Made by a program: the position numbers and the translations under genes. Under the pieces are notes generated by a model. That model was not told the origin of the DNA and did no database searches. It saw only the letters and a list, made by a program, of their open reading frames with translations. 64,000 nt of DNA from Bog-756 sp963727075 (GTDB taxonomy: Bacteria > Actinomycetota > Acidimicrobiia > Acidimicrobiales > RAAP-2), in contig CAVSET010000006.1 in the NCBI GenBank assembly GCA_963727075.1, positions 2,356,001 through 2,420,000 on the forward strand, in the 5' to 3' direction. This document shows positions 42,318-51,750 of this stretch, piece after piece; positions within the stretch are counted from its first letter, which is position 1; every line of letters starts with the position of its first letter.

Positions 42318-43071
42318 TCAGCGGCGCGTCGCCACGCCGGCCAGCTCTGCCAGCAGACCGCTGACCCGGTCGGGCTGGGACAGGAACGGCGAGTGGTCGC
42401 TCTCCCACTCGACGGTCGTCACCGCACAGCGCTTGGCCATGACCCGCTGCAGGTCGGGGTGGACGATCAGGTCGTCGGTGCAGACCACATAGGTCGTGGG
42501 TTTGGCTCGCCAGGAGATGGCGTTCGGGGACTGCTGAAGGGTCACCAGCGGCTGCGGAGCGAGCCGGGACAGCGCCCATCGGGTCGTGTCCGGATCGCAG
42601 CGGTTGTACAGGGCGACGGCCGCCACCGCCGGATCCAGGGTGATCATGCCGTCCTCGGTGGCTGAGAATCCCGCAGCGACGTCCGGTCGTCCCTCAGGGG
42701 AGATCTCGGTGACGCCGGATTGATCGGCTGCGGCGCTCATGCACGTCTCACCCTCGTCGAGGGCCAGCGCGCAGAGATAGACGAGGTGGGCCACGGATGG
42801 ATGGTCGCCGGCCTCGGTGATCACCGCCCCTCCGTACGAATGTCCGACCAGCACCACCGGGTGATCCAGCGTGTCGAGCAGTGCGCGTACCCGGGCGGCG
42901 TCGCCATGCAGGTCGACGAGTGGCCCGGGATCGTCGCCATGGCCGGGCAGGTCGACCGCGCACTGTGTGCACGTCGAGGGCCTCGAGACGACGAGAGACC
43001 CGGTCCCAGCACCAGGCCCCGTGCCAAGCCCCGTGCACCAGCACCACTGAGGAAGTCGAACCACCGGCCAC
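42318..43071 (-). pseudogene. alpha/beta hydrolase, frame-disrupted
   Basis: An alpha/beta hydrolase of the short EstEA/MhpC-like type. The N-terminal piece (SSVVLVHGAWHGAWCWDRVS) lies in one frame and the rest (AVDLPGHGDDPG, VVLVGHSYGGAVITEAG, CTDDLIVHPDLQ, ESDHSPFLSQP) in another. The break is near 42958-42962, where one extra base separates LDVHTV from AVDLPGHG. Ser, Asp and His are all present, so the intact ancestor was active, and removing the base gives a normal 250-residue protein. Whether this is a sequencing error or a real mutation cannot be told here. GTG 43071 is a likely start, 24 bases from the stop of the sterol-desaturase-like gene. Confidence 0.7.
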
Positions 43072-43094
43072 GTCGACGAGACGGTAGCGCGGGT

Positions 43095-44105
43095 CTAGGT
43101 CGGACGCCTCCCGGCAGGAGGTGATCGGAAGGGCTCGCACAGCTGGGCGACGAGCAGTCGTGGGTGCGACGGTGTCTCGGCCGCCTGTTCGACCGGTACG
43201 GGTCTGTCGGCCAGCCCGGTGCGAACCGGGGGCCTCCCTCGATCGGGGAAGCGGGCTCGGCCGGCCATCATGTCCCACAGCGTCAGGACCACGCCCAGGT
43301 TCATCCCCGTCACGCCGTCGACGCCGTGGTGCAAGCGGTGGTACGCCGGGCTCACCAGCAACCTGCCGAGCGGGCCATACGACCACCGGACGTTGGCATG
43401 GGGGATGGTTCCCAAGCACACGTAGGCGGTGACGAGTTGGGGAGCCAGCCCCCGATGCCCGGCCAAGGCAAAGGCCGGGATCGAGGCCAGCAGGAACCCG
43501 GGGAGATGGCTGAGGGGATGGGCCCGAAACGAGGTGAGCACGCTCAGTTCCTCCTGGGAATGATGGAGGGCATGCATCCGCCACAGTGCGGTAAACCGGT
43601 GGTCGGCCCAGTGGGCGACCCAGTTGCTGCCGTCCATCAGCACGAGGGTGGCGCCGAGGACGAGTCCCGTCGGTAGTCGCTCCGTCCACGACCCCGCCAA
43701 CCAAGGGGCGCGGTGATGGAGGAGCGAGGCAAAGCCGGCACTGAAGAGCGTCATGAGGGCGACGACGACGGTCACGTGCAGCACGAAGAAGGCGGCATCT
43801 TGGCGGTGGCCCCGGGACAGGGGCCGGCGCCGCTCGGCAGGCCAGATCCGTTCGGCGACCGTTCCGATCACGATGACGAGGAGAACGGGCGGCGCCAGCA
43901 GCTCAGCTCGACCCGCCGACAGGCCGGGGAGCAGGCCACCTGATTTCTGGAGGGCGCCCACTCCGATCCAGACCACGGCACCGGCCCCAGCCAACAGCCC
44001 GAACGAGGCAGCCGGGGCCGACGAACGCGGCCAGAGGACGTCCGGCAATGACCTCGGTGTCGCCAGGTCCAAAGGAGTCGCCCTCATGACGGATCCGGCG
44101 CCCAT
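43095..44105 (-). CDS. fatty acid hydroxylase / sterol desaturase family membrane protein
   Basis: A 336-residue integral membrane di-iron protein. The histidine boxes are HWADHRFTALWRMHALHHSQ and YHRLHHGVDG, with several hydrophobic segments between about residues 30 and 240. Family members hydroxylate or desaturate lipids and use O2. The histidine in SFRAHPLSHLPG completes the ligand set. The start ATG 44105 overlaps neighbouring upstream sequence slightly; ATG 44087 is an in-frame alternative and neither has a good ribosome-binding site. It lies 10 bases from the end of the lipoprotein gene upstream, so the two may be co-transcribed. Substrate unknown. Confidence 0.82.
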   Translation of the reverse strand: MGAGSVMRATPLDLATPRSLPDVLWPRSSAPAASFGLLAGAGAVVWIGVGALQKSGGLLPGLSAGRAELLAPPVLLVIVIGTVAERIWPAERRRPLSRGHRQDAAFFVLHVTVVVALMTLFSAGFASLLHHRAPWLAGSWTERLPTGLVLGATLVLMDGSNWVAHWADHRFTALWRMHALHHSQEELSVLTSFRAHPLSHLPGFLLASIPAFALAGHRGLAPQLVTAYVCLGTIPHANVRWSYGPLGRLLVSPAYHRLHHGVDGVTGMNLGVVLTLWDMMAGRARFPDRGRPPVRTGLADRPVPVEQAAETPSHPRLLVAQLCEPFRSPPAGRRPT

Positions 44106-44115
44106 GTCCGCGGCC

Positions 44116-44886
44116 TCAGTACCCGTACCCGCCGCCCGACGTGGTGGGCGGTGAGGTGGCCGGTGGTGAGGTGACGGGTGGCGACGTCATCGGGGGTGCC
44201 GTGGCCGGTGGCGCGGTAGCCGGTGGCGCCGTCACTGCCGCAGACGGGGGAGGTGATTGCGGGCCGGACCCCATGCCCGGACCGGTCGAGTGGTTGGTGG
44301 CCGCCGGGGTGCTCGAGGATGTGGACGAGGGTGGCGGCGAGCTCGTCGACGTCGACGGAGGTGTCGCCGCGGCCGCCGACGCGGCCACGACGGACCAAAC
44401 ACCGGCGACCCCCTGTCCGGTGGCGTCGCCAGCCTTCTTGTCGCCGCTGAAGCGGTAGAGCGCCATGCCGTTGAACGTGACCTGCAGCGTACCGTCGGGC
44501 CGGGTGATGGTCCCGAGCTCGGAGGAGGTGATGCCGGGACCGCCGGTTACGTGAGCGCTCGTCACCATCAACGGGGGCCAGGCCGTGGCGCACGCCCCGG
44601 TGCAGGTGGTCTTGCCCGTGCCGTCGGGCGCGAACCGGTAGAGCGTGAACCCGGACTGGTCGACCAGGACCATCCCGAGCGCCCCCACCTGGGCCGCCTG
44701 GACGACGGGCTGAGTGGTGTGGGAGCTGGCCGGTCGCTGCTTGACCACCGATGTCGGGGACGATGAGGCCGATCCACAGGCCGCGGCGATGACCACGATC
44801 GCGCCCAGCGAACCGACCACGACCCACCGTCGGAGAGGCTGTATGCGGAGTGAGGCGAGGCGTCTCTGCTGGTCTACCGTGCGCAT
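44116..44886 (-). CDS. lipoprotein with COG4315-type repeats and Pro/Thr-rich tail
   Basis: A 256-residue lipoprotein. The signal segment (WVVVGSLGAIVVIAAACGSA) ends in a lipobox with Cys near residue 37. Two repeats typical of the secreted lipoprotein family follow (LVDQSGFTLYRFAPDGTGKT then CTGACATAWPPLMV; GTLQVTFNGMALYRFSGDKK). The C-terminal third is a low-complexity linker of Ser/Thr/Pro (PPATAPPATAPPMTSPPVTS), probably surface-exposed or wall-associated. The ATG has AAGGGA about 13 bases upstream. It may sense or bind a ligand at the cell surface; function is unknown. The repetitive tail is a target for strain variation. Confidence 0.75.
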   Translation of the reverse strand: MRTVDQQRRLASLRIQPLRRWVVVGSLGAIVVIAAACGSASSSPTSVVKQRPASSHTTQPVVQAAQVGALGMVLVDQSGFTLYRFAPDGTGKTTCTGACATAWPPLMVTSAHVTGGPGITSSELGTITRPDGTLQVTFNGMALYRFSGDKKAGDATGQGVAGVWSVVAASAAAATPPSTSTSSPPPSSTSSSTPAATNHSTGPGMGSGPQSPPPSAAVTAPPATAPPATAPPMTSPPVTSPPATSPPTTSGGGYGY

Positions 44887-45136
44887 GGTTGTCGGGTTCC
44901 CTTCTGCTCGTCACTCGGTACTACGGCAGCCATCGGTATCGGGATTCCTCAGTTCCACCACCGGGGCGCCCGCCGGACCGGGATGGCACCATGGCGCCGG
45001 ATGCGGCCACCGAGTGCGGGAGTACGATTCCGCCAGACCCGACGGGGGCGACGACGAGGTCGGCGTCCATGGTCGGAGCGCCGATCGAACGTGGGCTGGT
45101 CGATCGCCGTGAACGTCAGGGGGAGATCAGGGGACG

Positions 45137-46588
45137 ATGGACACGACCGAGGAGGCGGCGCCAGACGTGCGCCTGGTGATCGGCGGAGAGCTGGTGACCG
45201 GCGGCGACGGGACCTATCCGGTGCGCAACCCGGCCCGGCCCGACGAGATCGTGCTGGAGGCGCCCGCCGCCTCCCGGGGCCAGGTGGACGAGGCGGTCGT
45301 CGCGGCGTCCCACGCCCAACCCGGGTGGGATGGACTCGGGTTCGAGGACCGGCTGTCGTGCCTGCGCAATGCCAGCTCACGGGCGCAGGAGTTGCTCGAC
45401 CTGGACGCGGCCGCGGCACTCCTGACCCGAGAGCACGGCAAGGTGCTGGTCGAGGCGATCTTCGATCTGGCCACCACCGGCGGCATGCTCGAAGCCCTCG
45501 CACCGTTGATGGCCGCTGCGCTCGAACCCCGCCAGGCAGGCTCCTCGACCGTCCACCCCGTACCCCACGGAGTCGTCGGCGCCATCCTGCCGTTCAACTG
45601 GCCGGCCGCGGTGATGGGCAACAAGATCCTGCCCGCGCTGCTCGCCGGGAACACAGTGGTGGTCAAGACCCCGCCGACCTGCCCCGGTGCCGTCTTGGAG
45701 CTGGCCGCTGCCATCGCCACCGGCCTTCCCCCCGGCGTGCTCAATACCCTGAACGGGCCCTCGTCGGCGTTCGCCGCCGAGGTGGTGGCCCACCCCGGTC
45801 TCGACATGGTGTCCTTCACCGGAGGGGTCGCCGCCGGACGCTCGGTCCTCACCGCCTGCGCACCCCACCTCCGACCGGCGGTGCTGGAGCTCGGTGGCAA
45901 CGACCCGGCCATCGTCGCCCCCGACCTCGAGCCCGGCGAGGAGCTGGCGGACCGACTGCTCGAAGCCGCCTTCGCCACGTCGGGCCAGGTATGCATGGCC
46001 ATCAAGCGCCTGTACGTCCCGGCAGAGCGTCTGGCCGCCTGGCGCGACGCCCTGACCGACAGTCTCGCCCGCGCCGTGGTGGGCGACGGATTGGAGGCGG
46101 GCGTGACCATGGGGCCCGTGCACACCAAGGGTGCCCGCGACCGGGTCGAGGCCATGGTGGCCGACGCCGCCGACAGTGCCGCCGACGTCGTCCGACCGGC
46201 AACGGTCACCCAGCCGGGTCTTGGATGGACGGTCTCACCCGCGCTGGTCGTGGCTCCTGACCCCGACGCCGCCCTGGTCCGGGAGGAGCAGTTCGCACCG
46301 GCGCTGCCCCTACTTCCCTACCGGCGGCTGGACGACGCGGTGGCCGCGGCCAACGACACCGCCTTCGGGCTGTGTGCCTCGGTGTGGAGTGAGGATACCG
46401 ACCTGGCCGACTCCGTGGCCGACCGGCTCCGCGCCGGCACGGTGTGGACCAATGCCCACGGCATGGCGGCGATGGATCACCTGGCCCCGATGGGAGGGTG
46501 GGGTGAATCGGGCCTGGGCGTCGAGATGGGAGTGGAGGGCATGTCCGCCTTCACCCGGCCCCGCGTACACCGCCGGGGCGCGTTGTGA
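45137..46588 (+). CDS. NAD(P)+-dependent aldehyde dehydrogenase
   Basis: A 483-residue enzyme of the aldehyde dehydrogenase superfamily. Asn in VGAILPFNWPAAVMGN, Glu in AVLELGGNDPAIVA and the catalytic Cys in FATSGQVCMAIKRLYVP are present, with the NAD-binding LNTLNGPSS and FTGGVAAGRSV segments. The exact aldehyde cannot be read. ATG 45137 was chosen; a GGGGA lies about eight bases upstream. Its 3' end overlaps the convergent amidase gene by 112 bases, which is unusual and suggests that the amidase C-terminus is extended. Confidence 0.9.
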   Translation: MDTTEEAAPDVRLVIGGELVTGGDGTYPVRNPARPDEIVLEAPAASRGQVDEAVVAASHAQPGWDGLGFEDRLSCLRNASSRAQELLDLDAAAALLTREHGKVLVEAIFDLATTGGMLEALAPLMAAALEPRQAGSSTVHPVPHGVVGAILPFNWPAAVMGNKILPALLAGNTVVVKTPPTCPGAVLELAAAIATGLPPGVLNTLNGPSSAFAAEVVAHPGLDMVSFTGGVAAGRSVLTACAPHLRPAVLELGGNDPAIVAPDLEPGEELADRLLEAAFATSGQVCMAIKRLYVPAERLAAWRDALTDSLARAVVGDGLEAGVTMGPVHTKGARDRVEAMVADAADSAADVVRPATVTQPGLGWTVSPALVVAPDPDAALVREEQFAPALPLLPYRRLDDAVAAANDTAFGLCASVWSEDTDLADSVADRLRAGTVWTNAHGMAAMDHLAPMGGWGESGLGVEMGVEGMSAFTRPRVHRRGAL

Positions 46589-48048
46589 ACCTCACTGAAG
46601 GCCGGCGGTGGTGTGAACCCGGCGCCGGCCGCCTCGTCGAGCCGGCTGGCCATCCGGAGCAGGCGCCGGTCGGAGAGGAAGGGCCCGACCACCTGGACAC
46701 CCACCGGCAGGCCGCCCGGCGTCGGTCGGACCGGCAGGGTCACCACGGGAAGCAGGGCCGAGCCCACGGCACCCAACCAGGCCATCATCACCAGGTGGGG
46801 TACGGCGGTGCCGTCGACATCGACCGCCCGGTCCGTGATCTCTCCGTCGACGTCGTGGGGGAAGGCGGCGGTCGGCATCACCGGCGCCAGCACGACGTCA
46901 TAGCGCCCGAAGAGCTCGGCCCATGCCGCCCGCTGGTGCTGGCGCACGCCGTTGGCCCGGGCCCAGGACCGGTAGCGGCCGGCCAGCGAGCGACCGGCCA
47001 CCACCATGGGATCGTCGCCAGGGACCGACTCCAGCTCGGCGAAGGAGTCAAAGGCCTCGTCGGGCAGCCCGAGGCCGATGATGGGGAGGACCAGCTCCTG
47101 CCATGAGCGGAGCCCGTCGGCCAGCGGAACGGGGAGCGCCACGGCGTCGACCGCAGCCCCGCCCTCGGCGATCCGGCCGGCGAAGTCCTCGAGGCCCGAC
47201 CGCACGTCGCCGGCCAGCGGGAGGAGGTCGTGGCCTTCGTCGAACACTGTGGCCACCCGGAGACCCGCCAGGTCGTCGACGGGTGGGCCCTCGTCCAGCT
47301 CGAGGTGCCAGCCGGCGCATCCTCCGGAAGCGGGCCGGCGACGACGTCCAACACCGAGGCGGAGGTCATCGATGCTGCGGGCCAGCGGGCCGTTGCAGTT
47401 GACGTCGGCCTCGAGGAGGGAGCCCGGCGGGCCGGGGATGTGGCCGCGGCTCGGGACCACGCCCCAGGAGGGCTTGAGCCCGTAGACACCGTTGAAATGC
47501 GCCGGATTGCGGATCGACCCACCGATGTCGCTTCCCAGCTCGACCGGCGTCAGCCCGGCGGCCACCGCGGCGGCCGCGCCACCCGACGACCCACCGGTGG
47601 TCCGGGTGGTGTCCCACGGGTTGTTGGTGACGCCATAGACCTCGTTGAATGTCTGGAGATCACCGGCGTACAGAGGGGTGTTCGTCTTGCCGAAGATGAT
47701 GGCGCCGGCGGCCTTGAGACGGCCGACGGCCAGGGCATCTCGCTCGGGCACGTAGCTCTTGAGCTCCGGTGCACCGGAGGTCGTCACCAGCCCCTCGGTC
47801 TCCCACACGTCCTTGACGGTCATCGGCAGCCCGTGCAGGGGAGGGCCGGCTCCCGCCTCGACGGTCTCCATGTCCGCGGCATCCGCCGTGGCCCGGGCCC
47901 GCTCGACGTCGAGAGCGACCACAGCATTGAGCGCGGGGTTGTGCTCCTCGACACGGGCCAGGGCATGCTCGAGCAATTCGCGGCTCGACACGCTCCGGTC
48001 ACGCAACGCTTGCACGAGCTCGGTGGCGGTGGCGAAGTCCAGGTTCAC
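46477..48048 (-). CDS. amidase signature family hydrolase, with compensating frame breaks
   Basis: A 523-residue amidase-type enzyme. The Ser-cisSer-Lys signature is intact: GLPMTVKDVWETEG (Lys), TTGGSSGGAAAAVAAG (Ser), and ELGSDIGGSIRNPAHFNGVYG (Ser). Substrate unknown. Between about 47312 and 47358 the reading is odd: the family consensus LDVVAGPLPEDAPA occurs one frame over, while the main frame gives VGRRRRPASGGCAG, after which the main frame is again normal. An inserted base and a missing base would explain this. The C-terminal 39 residues run into the antisense of the aldehyde dehydrogenase gene. GTG 48048 gives the usual start DFATATELVQALR. Confidence 0.82.
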   Translation of the reverse strand: MNLDFATATELVQALRDRSVSSRELLEHALARVEEHNPALNAVVALDVERARATADAADMETVEAGAGPPLHGLPMTVKDVWETEGLVTTSGAPELKSYVPERDALAVGRLKAAGAIIFGKTNTPLYAGDLQTFNEVYGVTNNPWDTTRTTGGSSGGAAAAVAAGLTPVELGSDIGGSIRNPAHFNGVYGLKPSWGVVPSRGHIPGPPGSLLEADVNCNGPLARSIDDLRLGVGRRRRPASGGCAGWHLELDEGPPVDDLAGLRVATVFDEGHDLLPLAGDVRSGLEDFAGRIAEGGAAVDAVALPVPLADGLRSWQELVLPIIGLGLPDEAFDSFAELESVPGDDPMVVAGRSLAGRYRSWARANGVRQHQRAAWAELFGRYDVVLAPVMPTAAFPHDVDGEITDRAVDVDGTAVPHLVMMAWLGAVGSALLPVVTLPVRPTPGGLPVGVQVVGPFLSDRRLLRMASRLDEAAGAGFTPPPAFSEVHNAPRRCTRGRVKADMPSTPISTPRPDSPHPPIGAR

Positions 48049-48238
48049 GGCTGGCCAACCTACTAGGGCGCACCGGCCCGACTCGGCCGACGGCCGTCGG
48101 GCGGTAGCGAATGAACCCGGCACCCGGTACCCCCGGGGAGCGGCTCCGACCGATCTCCGGGGACGACGACTACTGTGCGGTGGTGGTCACCGGCAGTGAG
48201 TAGGGGGAAGACGGGACCGACGGGGACGGAGACAATTC

Positions 48239-50353
48239 ATGCAGGATGCACGGTTCTCGTGTAGTCCGACTCGCCCGGCGGACAACGGATTGATGACCGA
48301 ACCGACGAACGCGCTCGTCGAAGTGGTGCCCGACGGCCAGATGGGGGCCGGGCTGGACGGACCGTCTGACGAGAAGCGATCCGGCACAACGGTGAACGGC
48401 CGGGACGAGCCGGTACAGGCCCGGTCGGACCGCCGGGGCGGGGCCGGCGCGGCCGTCGGGCAGTGGCTGCTGGCGAGCGGACTGTACCTGGGGCTCTCGG
48501 TGACACTGTGGTGGCGGGTGTGGACCACCCATCCGTCCTCGGTCATGACCTGCGGTTGCACCGACGCAGGACGCGAGGTCTGGTACCTCGAGTGGGCCGC
48601 CTACGCCGTGGCTCACGGGCACAACCCGTGGTACTCGCAATGGATGCTCTTCCCCCGGGGCGTCAACCTGCTGGCCGACGCCAGCGTGTCGATCCTCGGC
48701 CTGGCCATGGCTCCCGTGACTCTGGTGTTCGGCCCGGTCGCCAGCATGAACACGCTCTCCACCCTCGCCCCTGTGCTCACCGCCCTGTCCATGTTCTGGC
48801 TGCTGCGCCGCTGGGTCCACTGGGGTCCGGCCGCGTTCGTCGGTGGGCTGGCCTACGGGTACTCCTCCTTCGTGGTCGTGCAGCTGACTTTCGGGTGGCT
48901 CAACATCACATTTCTTGCCCTCCTGCCGTTGATGGTCGGTTGCCTCGACGAGCTGCTGGTGCGCCAACGTCACTCGCCGGTGCTGGTCGGCCTGGCCCTC
49001 GGCCTGCTGGCGGCGGCCCAGTTCTTCGTGAGCAGCGAGTTGTTGGCGTTGGCCGTCATCGTTGCCGTCATCGGGGTGGTCGTGCTCACCGTCTACGACC
49101 GCCTTCACGACCAGGTCGATCTGCGCCGCCGTCGGCCTCACGCCCTACGGGGTCTCGTCGCCGCGGCGAGCACGGCAGCCGTCGCGTTGGCTGTCCCGGT
49201 CGGCTTCTTCCTCTTCGGCCCGGCCCGTCTCGGGACGTTGGTCTGGAGCACGACCCGGCCCGGAGACCTGGGCAACACCCTGAGCAACTTCGTCGGCAAC
49301 ACCTCGACCTGGGGCCCGTTGACCGCAGCCCAGCTCGAGGCCCAGATGCGCCTCCTCGGTGGCTACCAGGGACCGACCCTGCCGTCGCCGGCGTTCCTCG
49401 GGGCAGGAGCGGTCGCCGCCTTGGTGGTGGGCACCCTGACGTGGCGCCATGACCGGCGTCTCTGGTTCTGGGGGGCCATGGGTTGCATCGCCGGCGCGCT
49501 CTCCCTCCGGGCCTTCGACGGGGAATGGGGCCCGTGGGCACTCGTCGACCACGTCTCCATCCTCAAGAACGTCTGGCAGGGACGGTTCTCCGCGGTGATC
49601 GACCTGTGCGCGGCCGTCATGTTGGCCATCGTCGTCGAACATGTCTGGTCGGCGATCAGGACAACGCCGAAGCCGAGCGCCTCTCCCCTTCGCCGCGGGT
49701 GGGCGGCGGTTGCCGCCATGGCGGTGGCGGCCGGGGCGCTCTGGCCGGTGGCCGCCGGTCTGGCACCCAACGTCCCGTTCACGGTACGACCGGTGGCGCT
49801 CCCGGACTGGTTCGCACAGGTCGGCCCCCACCTACCACCGGGCCAGGTGCTGCTCACCTACCCCATGGCCAGTTCCAACGCTCAGACCCCGCTGGTCTGG
49901 CAGGCGGTCGACCGTATGTCCTTCCGCCTGGCCGGCGGAGGCGGCCCGGCCGCCACGGCCTCCCGCGCCGGCTCGGACCGGGTGGGCTTCGAGGTTCTGG
50001 AGGCGTCGTCGGTGAGCGCATTGGCCGCCCCGGCCGTCACCGCCGGCAACCTCGAGGCGGCCCGGGATGCCATCCGCCACTGGCGGGTCACCACGGTGGT
50101 GGTCCCGGACCAGCGCCAGCTGCCGCCGTACCTGCGGGGGCGGAGCAACGAGTTCGCCACCGCCCTGTTCACCGCAGTGCTCGGTGCCGCGCCCCGGATG
50201 CTGGACCACGCCTGGGTGTGGGAGCAGGTGACACAGGACCCGGGACCGCTGCGAGTGTCGGGACGCGCCTTCACCGCGTGCGTCGGGGACTCCCCGTCGG
50301 GTTCCCAGTCGGCCCAGTGCGTGCTGGTGGCCGGAGACACCAACCGGCGCTGA
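48239..50353 (+). CDS. large polytopic membrane protein, possible GT-C-type glycosyltransferase
   Basis: A 704-residue protein with about ten hydrophobic segments in the first 500 residues and a soluble C-terminal part. The first loop contains the acidic pair and aromatic residues seen in GT-C enzymes (GCTDAGREVWYLEWAAYAVA, then GHNPWYSQWMLFPRGVNL). No family is certain. The C-terminal domain (LLTYPMASSNAQTPLVWQAV) resembles the lumenal part of the DUF6541/YfhO-like mannosyltransferase groups. ATG 48239 has GGAG about eight bases upstream; ATG 48293 is an alternative. It lies just before an L,D-transpeptidase gene, consistent with cell-envelope assembly. Confidence 0.65.
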   Translation: MQDARFSCSPTRPADNGLMTEPTNALVEVVPDGQMGAGLDGPSDEKRSGTTVNGRDEPVQARSDRRGGAGAAVGQWLLASGLYLGLSVTLWWRVWTTHPSSVMTCGCTDAGREVWYLEWAAYAVAHGHNPWYSQWMLFPRGVNLLADASVSILGLAMAPVTLVFGPVASMNTLSTLAPVLTALSMFWLLRRWVHWGPAAFVGGLAYGYSSFVVVQLTFGWLNITFLALLPLMVGCLDELLVRQRHSPVLVGLALGLLAAAQFFVSSELLALAVIVAVIGVVVLTVYDRLHDQVDLRRRRPHALRGLVAAASTAAVALAVPVGFFLFGPARLGTLVWSTTRPGDLGNTLSNFVGNTSTWGPLTAAQLEAQMRLLGGYQGPTLPSPAFLGAGAVAALVVGTLTWRHDRRLWFWGAMGCIAGALSLRAFDGEWGPWALVDHVSILKNVWQGRFSAVIDLCAAVMLAIVVEHVWSAIRTTPKPSASPLRRGWAAVAAMAVAAGALWPVAAGLAPNVPFTVRPVALPDWFAQVGPHLPPGQVLLTYPMASSNAQTPLVWQAVDRMSFRLAGGGGPAATASRAGSDRVGFEVLEASSVSALAAPAVTAGNLEAARDAIRHWRVTTVVVPDQRQLPPYLRGRSNEFATALFTAVLGAAPRMLDHAWVWEQVTQDPGPLRVSGRAFTACVGDSPSGSQSAQCVLVAGDTNRR

Positions 50354-50431
50354 CCAGGGATCCCTCGCCGGACAGTGCCCGGCGGCGGCTCGTGCCTCAG
50401 GTGGTGAAGCAGAACTCGGTGACCGAATGGG

Positions 50432-50437
50432 TACGCT
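50432..50437 (+). promoter_or_regulatory. possible -10 box upstream of the L,D-transpeptidase
   Basis: TACGCT, 78 bases before ATG 50516, the same hexamer as upstream of the first DUF929 and first ArsA-like genes. Tentative. Confidence 0.25.
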
Positions 50438-50515
50438 CGATAGGGCACCACCCGCACGCCGGGATCGAACCCTGCCCGGGCTCATCACCGAGCCCTGCGG
50501 ACCAGCCGCCACCCG

Positions 50516-51682
50516 ATGGTCGAATACCAGATCCTCAAGCCACCGCCCCGGCGCCACCGAGCCGCCTGGACCGTCTCGGCCCTGGCCGTCGTGGTCATCG
50601 CCGTCGGCGTGGGCGCATTCGTGGCCGGGAGGCACTCCCATGGTGCCAACGCCGCGGGCAACGGGACCACCACCTCGACGACGGGTGCAGCACCGCTGAC
50701 CGTGGTATCCACCACCCCGGCCAACGGGGCCACCAACGTGCCGTCGGACCAGGTCGTCACCGTCCACCTGTCGGAGCCGGTGGCCGGGGTCTCGGGCATG
50801 CCGGCCTTCACCCCACCCGTGAGCGGCGCCTGGACCCAGGTCGGCCGGTCGACGCTCACCTTCACCGCCACCGCCCCTTTCATCCCGACCGCCACCGAGA
50901 CTCTGACGTTTGGGGCCGGGACAAGCGGCCCCCACGGACGGAACGGCACGGTGCTCGCCGCCCCGACGACCCTGTCGTTCACCGTGGCCCAGGCCAGTAC
51001 CGAGCGACTGCAGCAGCTGCTGGCCCAGCTCAACTACCTCCCGCTGTCGTTCACGCCGGCCGGCGGGCTGGCCTCTCCGATCGAGGCGGCCACCGCCCAG
51101 ACCGGCACCTTCAACTGGCGCTGGCCGGGCACGCCGGTCTCCCTGACCTCCCTGTGGACCGAGGGATCCGAGGACGTGATCACCAAAGGGTCGGTGATGA
51201 ACTTCGAGAACCAGCACGGCCTGTCGGCGGACGGCCTGGCCGGCCGACGCGTATGGTCGGCCCTACTCGCCGACGCGGCCACCGGTCGGGTGAATGCCAA
51301 GCCGTACACGTACGTCTTCGTCTCCAAGCAGCTACCCGAGGCATTGACGCTCTATGAGAACGGCGCCCCGGTCATGGTCAACGTCGCGGTCAACACCGGT
51401 GCCCCGGGTGCCGACACCGTCGACGGCACCTATCCGGTCTTCGAGCACGTGACCAGCTCCGAGATGAAGGGGACCAACCCCGACGGCAGCACCTACGACG
51501 ACCCCAATGTCCCCTGGGCCAGCTACTTCAACGGGGGTGACGCCCTGCACGGGTTCGTCCGGGCCACCTACGGGTCGCCCCAGAGCAACGGGTGCGTCGA
51601 GATGCCGATCCCGCAGGCGGCCCAGCTGTGGCCCCTCACCCCCATCGGCACCCTGGTCACGGTGGTGGGACCGGCCACCTGA
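50516..51682 (+). CDS. L,D-transpeptidase (YkuD) with Big-like domains
   Basis: A 388-residue exported or anchored cell-wall enzyme that forms 3-3 crosslinks in peptidoglycan. One N-terminal helix (AAWTVSALAVVVIAVGVGAF) anchors it. A Big-like/SbsA domain (STTPANGATNVPSDQVVTVH) and a peptidoglycan-binding-like segment follow. The C-terminal YkuD domain has the catalytic set LHGFVRATYGSPQSNGCVEM, with His and Cys in the SxGCV-like motif. ATG 50516 gives the anchor at residue 17. Confidence 0.88.
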   Translation: MVEYQILKPPPRRHRAAWTVSALAVVVIAVGVGAFVAGRHSHGANAAGNGTTTSTTGAAPLTVVSTTPANGATNVPSDQVVTVHLSEPVAGVSGMPAFTPPVSGAWTQVGRSTLTFTATAPFIPTATETLTFGAGTSGPHGRNGTVLAAPTTLSFTVAQASTERLQQLLAQLNYLPLSFTPAGGLASPIEAATAQTGTFNWRWPGTPVSLTSLWTEGSEDVITKGSVMNFENQHGLSADGLAGRRVWSALLADAATGRVNAKPYTYVFVSKQLPEALTLYENGAPVMVNVAVNTGAPGADTVDGTYPVFEHVTSSEMKGTNPDGSTYDDPNVPWASYFNGGDALHGFVRATYGSPQSNGCVEMPIPQAAQLWPLTPIGTLVTVVGPAT

Positions 51683-51716
51683 GGGCTCCTCCCGGCCACC
51701 GTTCCATGCTGGGCCG

Positions 51717-51722
51717 TAGGAT
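51717..51722 (+). promoter_or_regulatory. -10 box of the aldo/keto reductase gene
   Basis: TAGGAT, 28 bases before ATG 51751. Unlike the leaderless cases, this gene has a leader with a strong GGAGGAG ribosome-binding site. Confidence 0.4.
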
Positions 51723-51750
51723 TCGTCCGAACCCGACCCGGAGGAGACGC

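Noticed and set aside
44141..44300. Repeat-rich tail as a CRISPR array
   Set aside because: The units are short, irregular Pro/Thr codon repeats in frame with a lipoprotein; no spacer structure.
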